Made by a program: the position numbers and the translations under genes
Shown here: positions 17,143-25,925 of the stretch, piece by piece
Position numbering within the stretch: position 1 is the first letter of the stretch
Layout: every line of letters begins with the position of its first letter
Source: Opitutaceae bacterium
GTDB lineage: Bacteria; Verrucomicrobiota; Verrucomicrobiia; Opitutales; Opitutaceae
Length of the DNA stretch: 34,428 bases
Assembly (NCBI GenBank): GCA_023269565.1
Contig: JAHFTD010000017.1
Location: 1 to 34,428, forward strand
Reading direction: 5' to 3'
Notes under the pieces: generated by a model
What the model was told of the DNA's origin: nothing
Database searches by the model: none
The model's input: only the letters and a program-made list of their open reading frames with translations

Positions 17143-18518
17143 GGCAGGCAGCCGAAGAAGGTATAGTATTTGCCACCTTGAATGATGCGCTGGAGATAGA
17201 TCGCGGCCTCGCGAAGGTGATAATCTCCCCACATGCAGGATTCGCCGCACGGCACCTTGCGGCCCGGCGGGATGTAATCCCAGCCGTTCGGGCGATGGTA
17301 GACGGTGTGCAGGAGGAGCCCGTGGTGTTGCGGATCGGTCGACAGATAGGGCGGGCCTAGCAGCGTTTGCATCGTGGTGAGCCCGGCTTGCCAGTAGCGC
17401 CGGCCCCCGGCGGTCGATTCACCGAGGTAGTGGCCGAGGCGGAGCAGACCCTGCGTGCCGATGGCGGCAGCGGAGCTATCCACCGGTTCAAAGTCGTTGA
17501 AGGGATCCGCCGGCCGGGCGCGCCAGTCGCCGAGTCGATGGAGGTCGGGTGCGCCCCCATCCCAGTAGGGGATGCCGTCGCGGGCGGTATGGGCGATGAA
17601 CCAGTCGCAAGTGGCGCAGGCGGCCTTGAGCATGAGTTCGCGCCAGCGGGCGCGGCCGCCGAACGGCGCGAGGTCGGCCTCAGAGAGGAGGTCGAGAAAT
17701 TCCAGTTGTTCGGCGAAACCCACCATGGCCCAGGCGAGGCCGCGAGTCCAGGTGGTGAAACCGGAGAAACCCTGCTGCGAATTCGGGCAGCGAAAACGGC
17801 CGTCGTTGGGATTGAAAATGCACTCGTGGGCAGTGCGGCCGCGCTCGGCCGGCACGTCGTAGCGATCCCGGCCCTCGCCGTAGAACACCGAATACCGGCT
17901 GGTGGCCTCGATGTGCTGGAGGGCGCGGCCGAGCAGCGAGTGGAACTCGTCGTTCTCGCCCATCAGTCGGTGGCCGAGGCGGTGGGCCACCATGAGGATG
18001 CGACAGGAGCGGATCGTGTCGACGAAAAGCGAGTGGGGACCGTTGAAGGAATAAATGTAGCCGCCGCCGCCATGAATCCTCGACCAACGTCCAGCCTGGA
18101 CGGCACCGGAAATCTTCAGCGCGAGCTCGCAAAATTCAATCTGGTCGGCGGGCAGCCGACCCTCGCGCTGAAGGCGAAGCCAGTTGCCATAGGTGCTGAG
18201 ATTATTGAAGCCGTGGTCATGCACACCGGTGTGTGAAACATGCGAGGCCATCCGCTCGACCGTGAGAAGCCGCGCCTGCTCGGCGAAACGACGCTCGCTC
18301 GTGGCGTCGAACTGGATGAAAGTTGAGCCGTAGTGAAAGCCCTCGGTCCATTCGGTCCAACCACGGGTGGTATATCTGCCGCCGACCGTGAAGACCGGCG
18401 AGCCCAGGGCGGGGTCGTATTCAGCGGAGAGCAGGTCGAGCTTCCGCGCGGAAAGCTGCCAGAGTTGCTCGAGTGCGGGGGCGAGCGCGGCGGGAGTCAG
18501 TTGGTCGTCGATGCGCAT
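17139..18518 (-). CDS. glycoside hydrolase family 88-like (unsaturated glucuronyl hydrolase-like)
   Basis: 459 aa; SHVSHTGVHDHGFNNLSTYGNWLRL, GFTTWTRGLAWAMVGFAEQLEFL, IPYWDGGAPDL...FEPVDSSAAAIGTQGLLRLG. Confidence 0.85.
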   Translation of the reverse strand: MRIDDQLTPAALAPALEQLWQLSARKLDLLSAEYDPALGSPVFTVGGRYTTRGWTEWTEGFHYGSTFIQFDATSERRFAEQARLLTVERMASHVSHTGVHDHGFNNLSTYGNWLRLQREGRLPADQIEFCELALKISGAVQAGRWSRIHGGGGYIYSFNGPHSLFVDTIRSCRILMVAHRLGHRLMGENDEFHSLLGRALQHIEATSRYSVFYGEGRDRYDVPAERGRTAHECIFNPNDGRFRCPNSQQGFSGFTTWTRGLAWAMVGFAEQLEFLDLLSEADLAPFGGRARWRELMLKAACATCDWFIAHTARDGIPYWDGGAPDLHRLGDWRARPADPFNDFEPVDSSAAAIGTQGLLRLGHYLGESTAGGRRYWQAGLTTMQTLLGPPYLSTDPQHHGLLLHTVYHRPNGWDYIPPGRKVPCGESCMWGDYHLREAAIYLQRIIQGGKYYTFFGCLP

Positions 18519-18537
18519 GGAGGTGGTGTGGGGCGGC

Positions 18538-19074
18538 TCAGTAACGTTTGTCCTTGCGGAGATGCAGAATCACAAACTGAGAGTCGGCGAGTGCCTCGTA
18601 GGTGTGCTGCTGGATGGCATCGAACTGGATGCTCTCGCCGGCCTTGAGGACGCACACCTCGTGCGGGAGAGTTAGGCGCAATTTGCCCGCGGTGACCCAG
18701 CAGACCTCGGTGTCGTCGTGGTGGATTTCGGGACGCGAGACTTTTGCCCCCGCGGGCGCAGCGCCGATCAAGCCCACGATGTTGGCGTATTTGATCTGGC
18801 GGAATTTGAAATCACCCGACCGGTAGCTCCGTTCCCCGGTGCGATGGGCCAGAGGGGATTCGGCCAGCGCCATCAGATCAGTGGTGCTCAGACCGAAGGC
18901 CCGCGCCAGGCGATAGAGCGTATCAAGTTCCGCCGACTGCTGGTTGCGCTCCAGCTTGGAGATCACCGCCGGGGAGACCCCGGAGGCGGTTGACAGGCCC
19001 GCCAGGGTCAACTCCCCCTGCTCGCGCAGCCGGCGGATGACGGAAAAATCGAACTGGGGCGGTGTTTTTGCCAT
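18538..19074 (-). CDS. XRE family transcriptional regulator with C-terminal cupin domain
   Basis: 178 aa; HTH VIRRLREQGELTLAGLSTASGVSPAVISKLERNQQSAELDTLYRLARAFGLS; cupin EIHHDDTEVCWVTAGKLRLTL...VLKAGESIQFDAIQQHTYEAL. Confidence 0.9.
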   Translation of the reverse strand: MAKTPPQFDFSVIRRLREQGELTLAGLSTASGVSPAVISKLERNQQSAELDTLYRLARAFGLSTTDLMALAESPLAHRTGERSYRSGDFKFRQIKYANIVGLIGAAPAGAKVSRPEIHHDDTEVCWVTAGKLRLTLPHEVCVLKAGESIQFDAIQQHTYEALADSQFVILHLRKDKRY

Positions 19075-19100
19075 TTTCGTGGATGATAAAATATAACTTT

Positions 19101-19129
19101 TTTATTGCCGTCAAAGCAAAATCAATAAA
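19101..19129. promoter_or_regulatory. candidate operator in AT-rich divergent region upstream of XRE-cupin gene
   Basis: TTTATTG-N15-CAATAAA inverted repeat in the short AT-rich gap between the XRE-cupin start and the aldolase fragment. Confidence 0.35.
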
Positions 19130-19150
19130 GCATCCCGCCGGTCGCATTCC

Positions 19151-19372
19151 ATGAGCAAAGCCGAGGTTCTCGCCCGCATCAAACAGGAGAAGGTCGTTGC
19201 GCTCCTCCATGCCGGCAGTTCCGCGAGCCTGCTCGACTGCGCCCAGGCCCTCAGCACCGGCGGGCTCAACTGTCTTGAGCCGACGATGACCACGCCCGGA
19301 GACACCTCCATGGCCATGCGGGCGGAGGGCGAAAAGATGATGAAAGGCGGCTCAGCCCGCCTGCAGAGGTAG
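19151..19372 (+). pseudogene. truncated N-terminal fragment resembling KDPG/KHG aldolase (Eda family)
   Basis: 73 aa MSKAEVLARIKQEKVVALLHAGSSASLLDCAQALSTGGLNCLEPTMTTPGDTSMAM...; matches the N-terminal strand/helix pattern of Eda but stops after ~73 aa; catalytic barrel absent. Confidence 0.55.
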
Positions 19373-19518
19373 ATATTGGATGGTCGATACGGGCAGCGAT
19401 TTCCGGGCGCCTCTGTGCCGCAGATTGCCCGGCACCGTGCCGCCGTCACTCATCCCGCCTATTGCGATGTGACTGGTTACCTCAATGGCAGAGCATTTCG
19501 GCTCCCGGCCGGTTCCGG

Positions 19519-20136
19519 CTACTCGTCGAGCAACAGCGCCAGCTGCCGGCCGGGCCCATGCACGCCTTCGATCAGGATGCCTTCGACATCTGCTGTCTTG
19601 GATGGCCCCGTGACCCAGATGACATTGGGATCCGCTGGCAGCACCGCAAGCGCGGCGGAGATATCCGCGTGAATCTGGCTGCGGCCCAGCACGGCCACAT
19701 GCACCCATGGTGCCAGGGCCGCGAGACGGGAGGAGGTGCCGGCGTCCGTCAGGATCAAGGTGCCCGTTTCCGCGATGGCTCCGCTGGCGGCCGTGATACC
19801 GAAATCAAAGTCGTCCACCCGGGCGCGGTCGAAGATGGTCTCCACCGTAAAATTTACCGGGAAGGCCGCTTGCAACCGGGGCCAGAGCGCGGGGTCGCAG
19901 TAGCCGCGGCGCCAGCCGTGTTGCTCCAGCAGCGCGACCAGGCCCGCCGCAGAATCCAGCGGGGTGCCGTTCACAGCCGTCAATTGTCCGGCGAAGGTGG
20001 CCCACAAATCGGTGGCTGGCTGCGGCGAGCGGTGGCGGACGAGCGTCTGCTCCCACTCTGGCAGTGGAGCGCGCTGCGGCAGGGGCGCAAGGGCCGAGCG
20101 CACCCGGGCGAGGATCTGGTCGCGTGCGGAGTTCAT
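19519..20136 (-). CDS. lutC: lactate utilization protein C (LUD domain)
   Basis: Start trimmed to MNSARDQILARVRSALAPLPQ; C-terminal DFDFGITAASGAIAETGTLILTDAGTSSRLAALAPWVHVAVLGRSQIHADISAAL...VTGPSKTADVEGILIEGVHGPGRQLALLLDE. Confidence 0.9.
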   Translation of the reverse strand: MNSARDQILARVRSALAPLPQRAPLPEWEQTLVRHRSPQPATDLWATFAGQLTAVNGTPLDSAAGLVALLEQHGWRRGYCDPALWPRLQAAFPVNFTVETIFDRARVDDFDFGITAASGAIAETGTLILTDAGTSSRLAALAPWVHVAVLGRSQIHADISAALAVLPADPNVIWVTGPSKTADVEGILIEGVHGPGRQLALLLDE

Positions 20137-21527
20137 GCCTTGTTGCGACGTTTCAGCCAGCGGCGGAACTCGCCCCCCCGCCACCCCGGAAGGGTTCGTT
20201 TCTGCGCCCAGGCCTGGAGCGCGGGGAGGGGCAGTAGTTTGGTCGGCAGAAAGTCGAGCGCCTTGCCGCCCAGGAGCGCCGCCTTCCACGCCAGGGGTTG
20301 CGAGGCCAGCAGTGCCCATGCGCCCATCGACGGCGTGCCAGCGGCGGCGAGCAGCGCGCCCGCGGCCTTGCCCTTCGCGCGGAGGCGCAGCAGTAGGTCC
20401 GGGATCGGGATGTCGACCGGGCAGACCTCGTGGCAAGCGCCGCAGAGTGATGAGGCCTTGGGGAGGTCGGCGAACTCGGGGAACTTGTCTCCGGCCAGTA
20501 GGGGCGTGAGCACGGCTCCGAGCGGTCCGGGGTAAACGCTGCGATAGGCGTGGCCGCTGACCTGCCGATAGACCGGGCAGACATTCAGGCACGCGCCGCA
20601 GCGGATGCAGCGCAGGATCTCGCGGCAGTCGGAGGCCAGTGCGGCGGTGCGGCCGTTGTCGACGAAGATCACATGCATCTCCTCCGGGCCGTCGGGCTGC
20701 GCGGCGGCCTTGGGTCCTGCGATGAACTCGGTATAGACGGTGAGCTGCTGTGCCGTGGCCGAGCGGGCCAGCAGATTAAGCAGCAGGCCGAGATCGCGGT
20801 CGCGCGGCACGAGCTTCTCGAGGCCGACGAGAGCGATGTGGCAGCGCGGCGCCGCGAGGCAGAAGCGGGAGTTACCCTCGTTGGTGACAACGACGAGGCG
20901 GCCGCTTTCGACAGAAAGGAAATTCGCGCCAGTGAGGCCGACATCGGCCTGGAGGTATTTGTGCCGGAGAAACTGCCGGGCCCGGCGGGTGATGATCGTC
21001 GGGTCGTCGTTGTATGGGCCGAGCCCGTGACGTTCGAAGCTCCGCGCGATTTCACGGCGGTTCTTGTGGATGATCGGGCGGACGATGTGGCTGGGGTGGT
21101 CGCCGTCGATCTGCACGATGAATTCGCCGAGGTCGGTTTCGAGCGCCTCGATCCCATGGCGGGCCAGGAAGGCGGCAAGGCCGATCTCCTCGCTGACCAT
21201 GGTCTTGGCCTTGACCATTTTGGTGGCGCCGCGCGCCTGCATGATGCGAAGCACGGCGGTGCAGGCGTCGTCAGCCGTGGCGGCCCAGTGCACCTGCGCG
21301 CCATTAGCTTGGAGCCGGGCTTCGGCGGCGGGCAGCATGCGGTCGAGATTCTCAATGACGTGCTGCTTGATGCCGCCGGCGATCCGTCGCAGCTCGTCCG
21401 GGTCGGCAAACTGGTCGTAAAGCAGCCGGGTGCGCTTCTCGTGCGTGGCCTTGGTGCTCTGGTAAACCGCGGCGCGCGTGTCGGCGGGAAGGCCGGCCGA
21501 AAAGGCATCGAGGGGCTGGCGGGGCAT
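20133..21527 (-). CDS. lutB: lactate utilization iron-sulfur protein B
   Basis: Start trimmed to MPRQPLDAFSAGLPADTRAAVYQSTKATHEKR; LUD domain plus ferredoxin motifs CIRCGACLNVCPVYRQ and CGACHEVCPVDIPIPDLL. Confidence 0.92.
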   Translation of the reverse strand: MPRQPLDAFSAGLPADTRAAVYQSTKATHEKRTRLLYDQFADPDELRRIAGGIKQHVIENLDRMLPAAEARLQANGAQVHWAATADDACTAVLRIMQARGATKMVKAKTMVSEEIGLAAFLARHGIEALETDLGEFIVQIDGDHPSHIVRPIIHKNRREIARSFERHGLGPYNDDPTIITRRARQFLRHKYLQADVGLTGANFLSVESGRLVVVTNEGNSRFCLAAPRCHIALVGLEKLVPRDRDLGLLLNLLARSATAQQLTVYTEFIAGPKAAAQPDGPEEMHVIFVDNGRTAALASDCREILRCIRCGACLNVCPVYRQVSGHAYRSVYPGPLGAVLTPLLAGDKFPEFADLPKASSLCGACHEVCPVDIPIPDLLLRLRAKGKAAGALLAAAGTPSMGAWALLASQPLAWKAALLGGKALDFLPTKLLPLPALQAWAQKRTLPGWRGGEFRRWLKRRNKA

Positions 21528-22303
21528 CAGAGCAGCCCCCCTTGCCTGAGCGCATCGCGGAGAATCTGCGCGAAGTGCCGGGTCGGGAGCGGCGTCCCCT
21601 GCTTTTCCGCCAGCCCGCCGAGATGCATGAGGCAGCTCATGTCGGTCGAGACGAGCACGTCGGGCTGTGCGGCCCGGATGTGCTCCAGCTTGAGCGTGCC
21701 TATGCCGGCTGAAACGTTCGGGAAGCCGACGGCGAAGGTGCCGCCGAAGCCGCAGCATTGCTCGGCCTCGCCCACGGCAACGAGCCGGAGGCCGGCGATG
21801 GAGCCGAGCAGCCGGGTGGCAGCCTCGGTGGAGGCGGTGCCACGCGTGTGGCAGGCTCGATGGAAGGCGACGGTGGCCTCGTAGCGGCCGGGCCAGGCCG
21901 TCACCCCGAGTCCATGGACGATGAACTCGGCCAATTCCCAGGTGCGGGCGCCGAGCGCCTGCACAGCCGGCCGGTCGGACTCGTTTTCAAATTCCAGGGG
22001 CGCGCCATGGCGCAGCATTGCGGCGCACGAACCGGAAGGCACGACGACGGGGAGGTCGCCGTCGAAAGTGAGGACGGTGTGCCGCACGACGCGGCGCGAG
22101 GCCGGCCAGTCGCCGCTGTTGAACGCCGGCTGGCCACAGCAGGTCTGGCCCTCGGGAAACTCCACCACGCAACCAAGGTGTTCGAGCACTTCGACCGTTG
22201 CGCGTGCTAGGTCGTCGTAGAATGCGTCGCAGAGGCAAGTCGCCAACAATTGCACCCGCCATGGTGCGCCGGATGGGAACGGACTCGGGCGGACGGGGTT
22301 CAT
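21527..22303 (-). CDS. lutA: lactate utilization (Fe)-S oxidoreductase subunit A
   Basis: Start trimmed to MNPVRPSPFPSGAPWRVQLLATCLCDAFYDDLARATVEVLEHLGCVVEFPEGQTCCGQPAFNSGDW; second CCG motif EQCCGFGGTFAV; STDMSCLMHLGG. Confidence 0.92.
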   Translation of the reverse strand: MNPVRPSPFPSGAPWRVQLLATCLCDAFYDDLARATVEVLEHLGCVVEFPEGQTCCGQPAFNSGDWPASRRVVRHTVLTFDGDLPVVVPSGSCAAMLRHGAPLEFENESDRPAVQALGARTWELAEFIVHGLGVTAWPGRYEATVAFHRACHTRGTASTEAATRLLGSIAGLRLVAVGEAEQCCGFGGTFAVGFPNVSAGIGTLKLEHIRAAQPDVLVSTDMSCLMHLGGLAEKQGTPLPTRHFAQILRDALRQGGLL

Positions 22304-23724
22304 GACCGGGGGTGCGGCCGGTAAATGGTGGCGGTGAGGCGTTGGGCGAAATCCGCGCGGAAAGCCCGGAGGCTGGGGACTGCGCCTAGGCCGACGAGCT
22401 GGTTGGCAAGATTGCCGACAGCCGTGCCCTCGAGTTGCAAGGCATGGACCGGCAGGCCCGTGGCCTCGGCAGTGGCCTGACACAGCAGGGCGTTCTTTGC
22501 CCCGCCGCCGACCATGAGGATGCGGCGGAACCGGCGCCCGGTGAGCCGCGAGAAGATCCGCGCACCCTCGGCGTGGCTGCGGGCGAGGGAAGCGCAGATG
22601 AGCCGGACATAACCGGGCAGCGTGCGCGGCGGCCGGCTTTCTCGGCGCAGCAGTTGCGCGTCGATCGCCGTGCGCATGTCGGGCGGGTTGAATAGCGCGG
22701 AGTCGGAGACGTCGAGCAGCATGCGCGGAGCGGGGGCGGCGGTAGCGGCGGCGATGAGCCGCCGCCAGCCAGCGCGGTCGTGCGGTCGTGTGCGAAAGGC
22801 CGGCAGCGTCTGCTCGAGCAGCCACAGGCCGAGGCAACTGCGGAGGGGGCGGTAGCGACCGTCCCCCATGCGCTCGTTGGAGATCTTGAGCTCGCGGGCC
22901 TCCTCGCCGAGGACCGGCCGGTCGCTTTCGCAGCCGAGCAGCGACCAGGTGCCGGTGCTGAGATAGAGGTCGCCGCCGGCGGGATCGGCCGGCATGGCGG
23001 CGAACGCGCAGGCAGTATCGTGGCCGGGGACCGCAATCACCTGCACTTGCTCAAAACCCGGCAGACCGCGGACAGGGCCGAGCCGTGCCGGCGAGTGGAG
23101 GGGCCGGCTGAACCAGCGGGCCGGCACGCCGAAATGAGCGAGCGCTGCGCGCGACCAGTTGTCTTTGTGCACGTCGAGCAACTGGGAATGGCTGCAGATG
23201 GAGATTTCGTTTTCCATCCGTCCTGAGAGGAGAAAGTTGAAATAATCGGGCAGGAACAGGCAGCGGGCGGCGAGGCGGGTGAGAGTGGGGAAGCGGCCCA
23301 GCACTTCCTGGAGCTGGAGACTGGAGTTGTAGGGATAGTCGGGCAGGCCGGTCAGCGCGTAGATGCGCCGGTAGGCACCGCGGCGCAGGCGCGCGACCAG
23401 CGGGGCGGTGCGTGTGTCGCGATAGGCGTGGACGGGGAAGACCAGCCGTCCGGTTCGGTCGACCAGCGCATAATCCACGCCCCAGGTGCAGACGCCGACC
23501 GAGGTGAGTTTTCCTCCGGCCGCATCCCGGGCGCGGGCGAGACCGGTGCGCACCTCGGCCCAAAGGCCGGCGAGGTCCCAGTAATCGTGGCCGCCGAGGG
23601 AGTGGAAGGCGTTGGGAAAGCGGTGAACTTCGCGTAGCGTGAGACGGCGCCTTGCCCAAGTGCCGAGGATCACGCGACCGCTGGTCGCGCCCAGGTCGAC
23701 GGCGGCGCAGTGGAAGGGCTTCAT
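22300..23724 (-). CDS. rhaB: rhamnulokinase
   Basis: 474 aa FGGY kinase: AVDLGATSGRVILGTW...EVHRFPNAFHSLGGHDYWDLAGLW...GVCTWGVDYALVDR...VPGHDTACAFAAMP...STGTWSLLGCE. Confidence 0.93.
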   Translation of the reverse strand: MKPFHCAAVDLGATSGRVILGTWARRRLTLREVHRFPNAFHSLGGHDYWDLAGLWAEVRTGLARARDAAGGKLTSVGVCTWGVDYALVDRTGRLVFPVHAYRDTRTAPLVARLRRGAYRRIYALTGLPDYPYNSSLQLQEVLGRFPTLTRLAARCLFLPDYFNFLLSGRMENEISICSHSQLLDVHKDNWSRAALAHFGVPARWFSRPLHSPARLGPVRGLPGFEQVQVIAVPGHDTACAFAAMPADPAGGDLYLSTGTWSLLGCESDRPVLGEEARELKISNERMGDGRYRPLRSCLGLWLLEQTLPAFRTRPHDRAGWRRLIAAATAAPAPRMLLDVSDSALFNPPDMRTAIDAQLLRRESRPPRTLPGYVRLICASLARSHAEGARIFSRLTGRRFRRILMVGGGAKNALLCQATAEATGLPVHALQLEGTAVGNLANQLVGLGAVPSLRAFRADFAQRLTATIYRPHPRS

Positions 23725-23725
23725 G

Positions 23726-25918
23726 CTAGCGCAGGAACGCTTCCGTCAGGCCGCCGTCCACGGCGAGAATCTGGCCGGTGGTCTTGCGGAGGCGCGGAGA
23801 GATGAGCAGGAAATACGCCTCGGCCTGATCGGCGGGCGTGATGGGAGACTTGGTGAGGGTGCGGTCGGCGTAGAACTGCGCGAGCTTACGCACGAGCGAC
23901 TCGGTGGACTCGGCACCGGCATGGGCGATGTGATATTTGGCGAGCGAACCAAGGACGCGCTCGCGCGGGAACATCGCGGAGCCCTGCACGACGGTCGCGG
24001 GCGCGACGCCGTTCACGCGCACGAGCGGGGCGAGCTCGATAGCAAGCTCGCGCACCAGATGGCTGGCGGCGGCCTTGGAGGTGTCGTAGGCGACGGAACC
24101 CCTCTTCGCCACGACAGCATTGGCCGAGGTTGTGAGAACGAGCTGGCCCGGGAGGCCTTGCTCCTGCCAGGTCTTGAAGGCCTCGTCGGCCACGAGATAA
24201 CTGCCGGTGATGTTGACGTTGAAGGTGAACGCCCATTTGTCGTCGGGGATGCGTCCGGTGGCGTCGCTCGGCCAGAACACACCGGCGGTGACACAGATGG
24301 AGTCGAAGCCGCCATAGGCGAGCGCGACATTGTCGAGCATGGTGCGCAGGCTCGCGCGGCTTGTGATGTCGCAGGCGAGGCCGAGGGCCGGGCCGCAGTT
24401 GGACAGGCCGGAACCGGCGACGCCGATACCCATGCCGTATTTACCGATGATTTCCGCGGCGGTTGTCTGCGCGGCCGCGAGGTCCAGATCGACACAGACG
24501 ACGTGCGCGCCTTCACGGGCGAGGCGGTGGGCGGTCTCCCGGCCGATGCCCGAGCCGGCGCCGATGACGATGACAACTTGGCGCGCAAGCTCCTTTTCGG
24601 CGGGCATGCGCCGCAGTTTTGCCTCCTCGAGGAGCCAGTATTCGATGTCGAACGCCTCCCGCTGGGGGAGTGCGATATAACGGTCGAGGGCCTCGGCGCC
24701 GCGCATGACCTCGATGGCGCAGCCGTAGAACTCGGCGGTGACGCGGGATTCGGATTTGTCCTTGCCCCAGGCGATCAGGCCGAGGCCAGGGATGAGCATG
24801 ACGGTCGGGTTGGGGTCGCGCATGGCGGGCGAGTCGGCCCGACGGCAGGAAGTATAATAGGCGGCGTAGTCAGTGCGGTAGGCCTCGAGCCCGGCAGCGA
24901 GGGCGGCTTTGAGCGCGGCCAGATCCTGCGTCTGCGGGTCCCATTCGACGTAAAGTGGCTTGATCTTGGTGCGGAGGAAGTGGTCGGGGCAGGAAGTGCC
25001 GAGCGCGGCTAGACGAGCGGCATCCTGCGAGTTGACGAAGCGGGTGGTTGGCGGGTCGTCAAGGATGGTGCCAATGAAGCGCTTTTCGCCCGAGACCCGG
25101 CCGCGAATCCAGGGGAGGACCGCCGCGAACATCGCCCGGCGCTCAGCGTCACCGAGCGACCGGTATTTCGGGCCGCCGAACGCGGTGGCGTCGCCACCCC
25201 GGGCGGCGTATTGTTTTTCGATGCAGGCGGCGGCCCGCTCGATGCAGTCGAGGGTGAGGGTGTAGCACTGACGGTCGTCGTCGGCCCAAGAGATGAAACC
25301 GTGTTGCCCCATCATGATGGCGCGGAGGCTCGGATGGGTCTGAGCGATCCGCTGCATGGCCAGACCGAGTTCGAAGCCCGGGCGCATCCACGGCACATAG
25401 GCCATATCACCGCCGAAGATCTCGCGTGTCAGTCGCTCGCAGCCGGCGGAGGCGGCGATGGCGATGATGGCGTTCGGGTGCATGTGGTCGACGTGCCGGC
25501 CGGGGAGGAAGGCGTGCAGCGGCGTGTCGATCGACGAGGCCCGGGGGTTGAGATTGAAGGTGGTGTGCGCATACATCGCGACCATGGCGTCCTCGGCGGA
25601 GGACTTGAGATTCTGGTCCGGGCGCGCGGCGTAGAGTTGCCGGAGGTCGAGGAGCTTTTGTTGGCAGAGGGAGGCGAAGTTTTCGCGGGTGCTGGTGCGT
25701 AGGTCCCCGCCCGAGCCTTTGACCCAGAGGACCTCGACCGGCCGGCCGGTGAGTGGATCCATTTCGGTGAGCTTGGAGGAGGTGTTGCCACCGCCAGTGT
25801 TGGTGATGCGCTGATCGCTGCCGAGCAGATTAGAGCGATAGACTAGGCGCGCCACGGGATCGAGGGCGGCGGCGTGGCCGTCATCCCATAGATAATTAAC
25901 GTGACGGTAGGCGGACAT
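23726..25918 (-). CDS. bifunctional rhamnulose-1-phosphate aldolase / short-chain dehydrogenase
   Basis: Start trimmed to MSAYRHVNYLWDDGHAAALDPVARLVYRSNLLGSDQRITNTGGGNTSSKL; class II aldolase half, then SDR half VVIVIGAGSGIGRETAHRLAREGAHVVCVDLD...GQILAVDGGLTEAFLR. Confidence 0.92.
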   Translation of the reverse strand: MSAYRHVNYLWDDGHAAALDPVARLVYRSNLLGSDQRITNTGGGNTSSKLTEMDPLTGRPVEVLWVKGSGGDLRTSTRENFASLCQQKLLDLRQLYAARPDQNLKSSAEDAMVAMYAHTTFNLNPRASSIDTPLHAFLPGRHVDHMHPNAIIAIAASAGCERLTREIFGGDMAYVPWMRPGFELGLAMQRIAQTHPSLRAIMMGQHGFISWADDDRQCYTLTLDCIERAAACIEKQYAARGGDATAFGGPKYRSLGDAERRAMFAAVLPWIRGRVSGEKRFIGTILDDPPTTRFVNSQDAARLAALGTSCPDHFLRTKIKPLYVEWDPQTQDLAALKAALAAGLEAYRTDYAAYYTSCRRADSPAMRDPNPTVMLIPGLGLIAWGKDKSESRVTAEFYGCAIEVMRGAEALDRYIALPQREAFDIEYWLLEEAKLRRMPAEKELARQVVIVIGAGSGIGRETAHRLAREGAHVVCVDLDLAAAQTTAAEIIGKYGMGIGVAGSGLSNCGPALGLACDITSRASLRTMLDNVALAYGGFDSICVTAGVFWPSDATGRIPDDKWAFTFNVNITGSYLVADEAFKTWQEQGLPGQLVLTTSANAVVAKRGSVAYDTSKAAASHLVRELAIELAPLVRVNGVAPATVVQGSAMFPRERVLGSLAKYHIAHAGAESTESLVRKLAQFYADRTLTKSPITPADQAEAYFLLISPRLRKTTGQILAVDGGLTEAFLR

Positions 25919-25925
25919 GGAGGGA

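Noticed and set aside
23639-25012. + strand 457-aa ORF
   Set aside because: Antisense to the bifunctional rhamnulose-1-P aldolase gene; typical high-GC shadow ORF.
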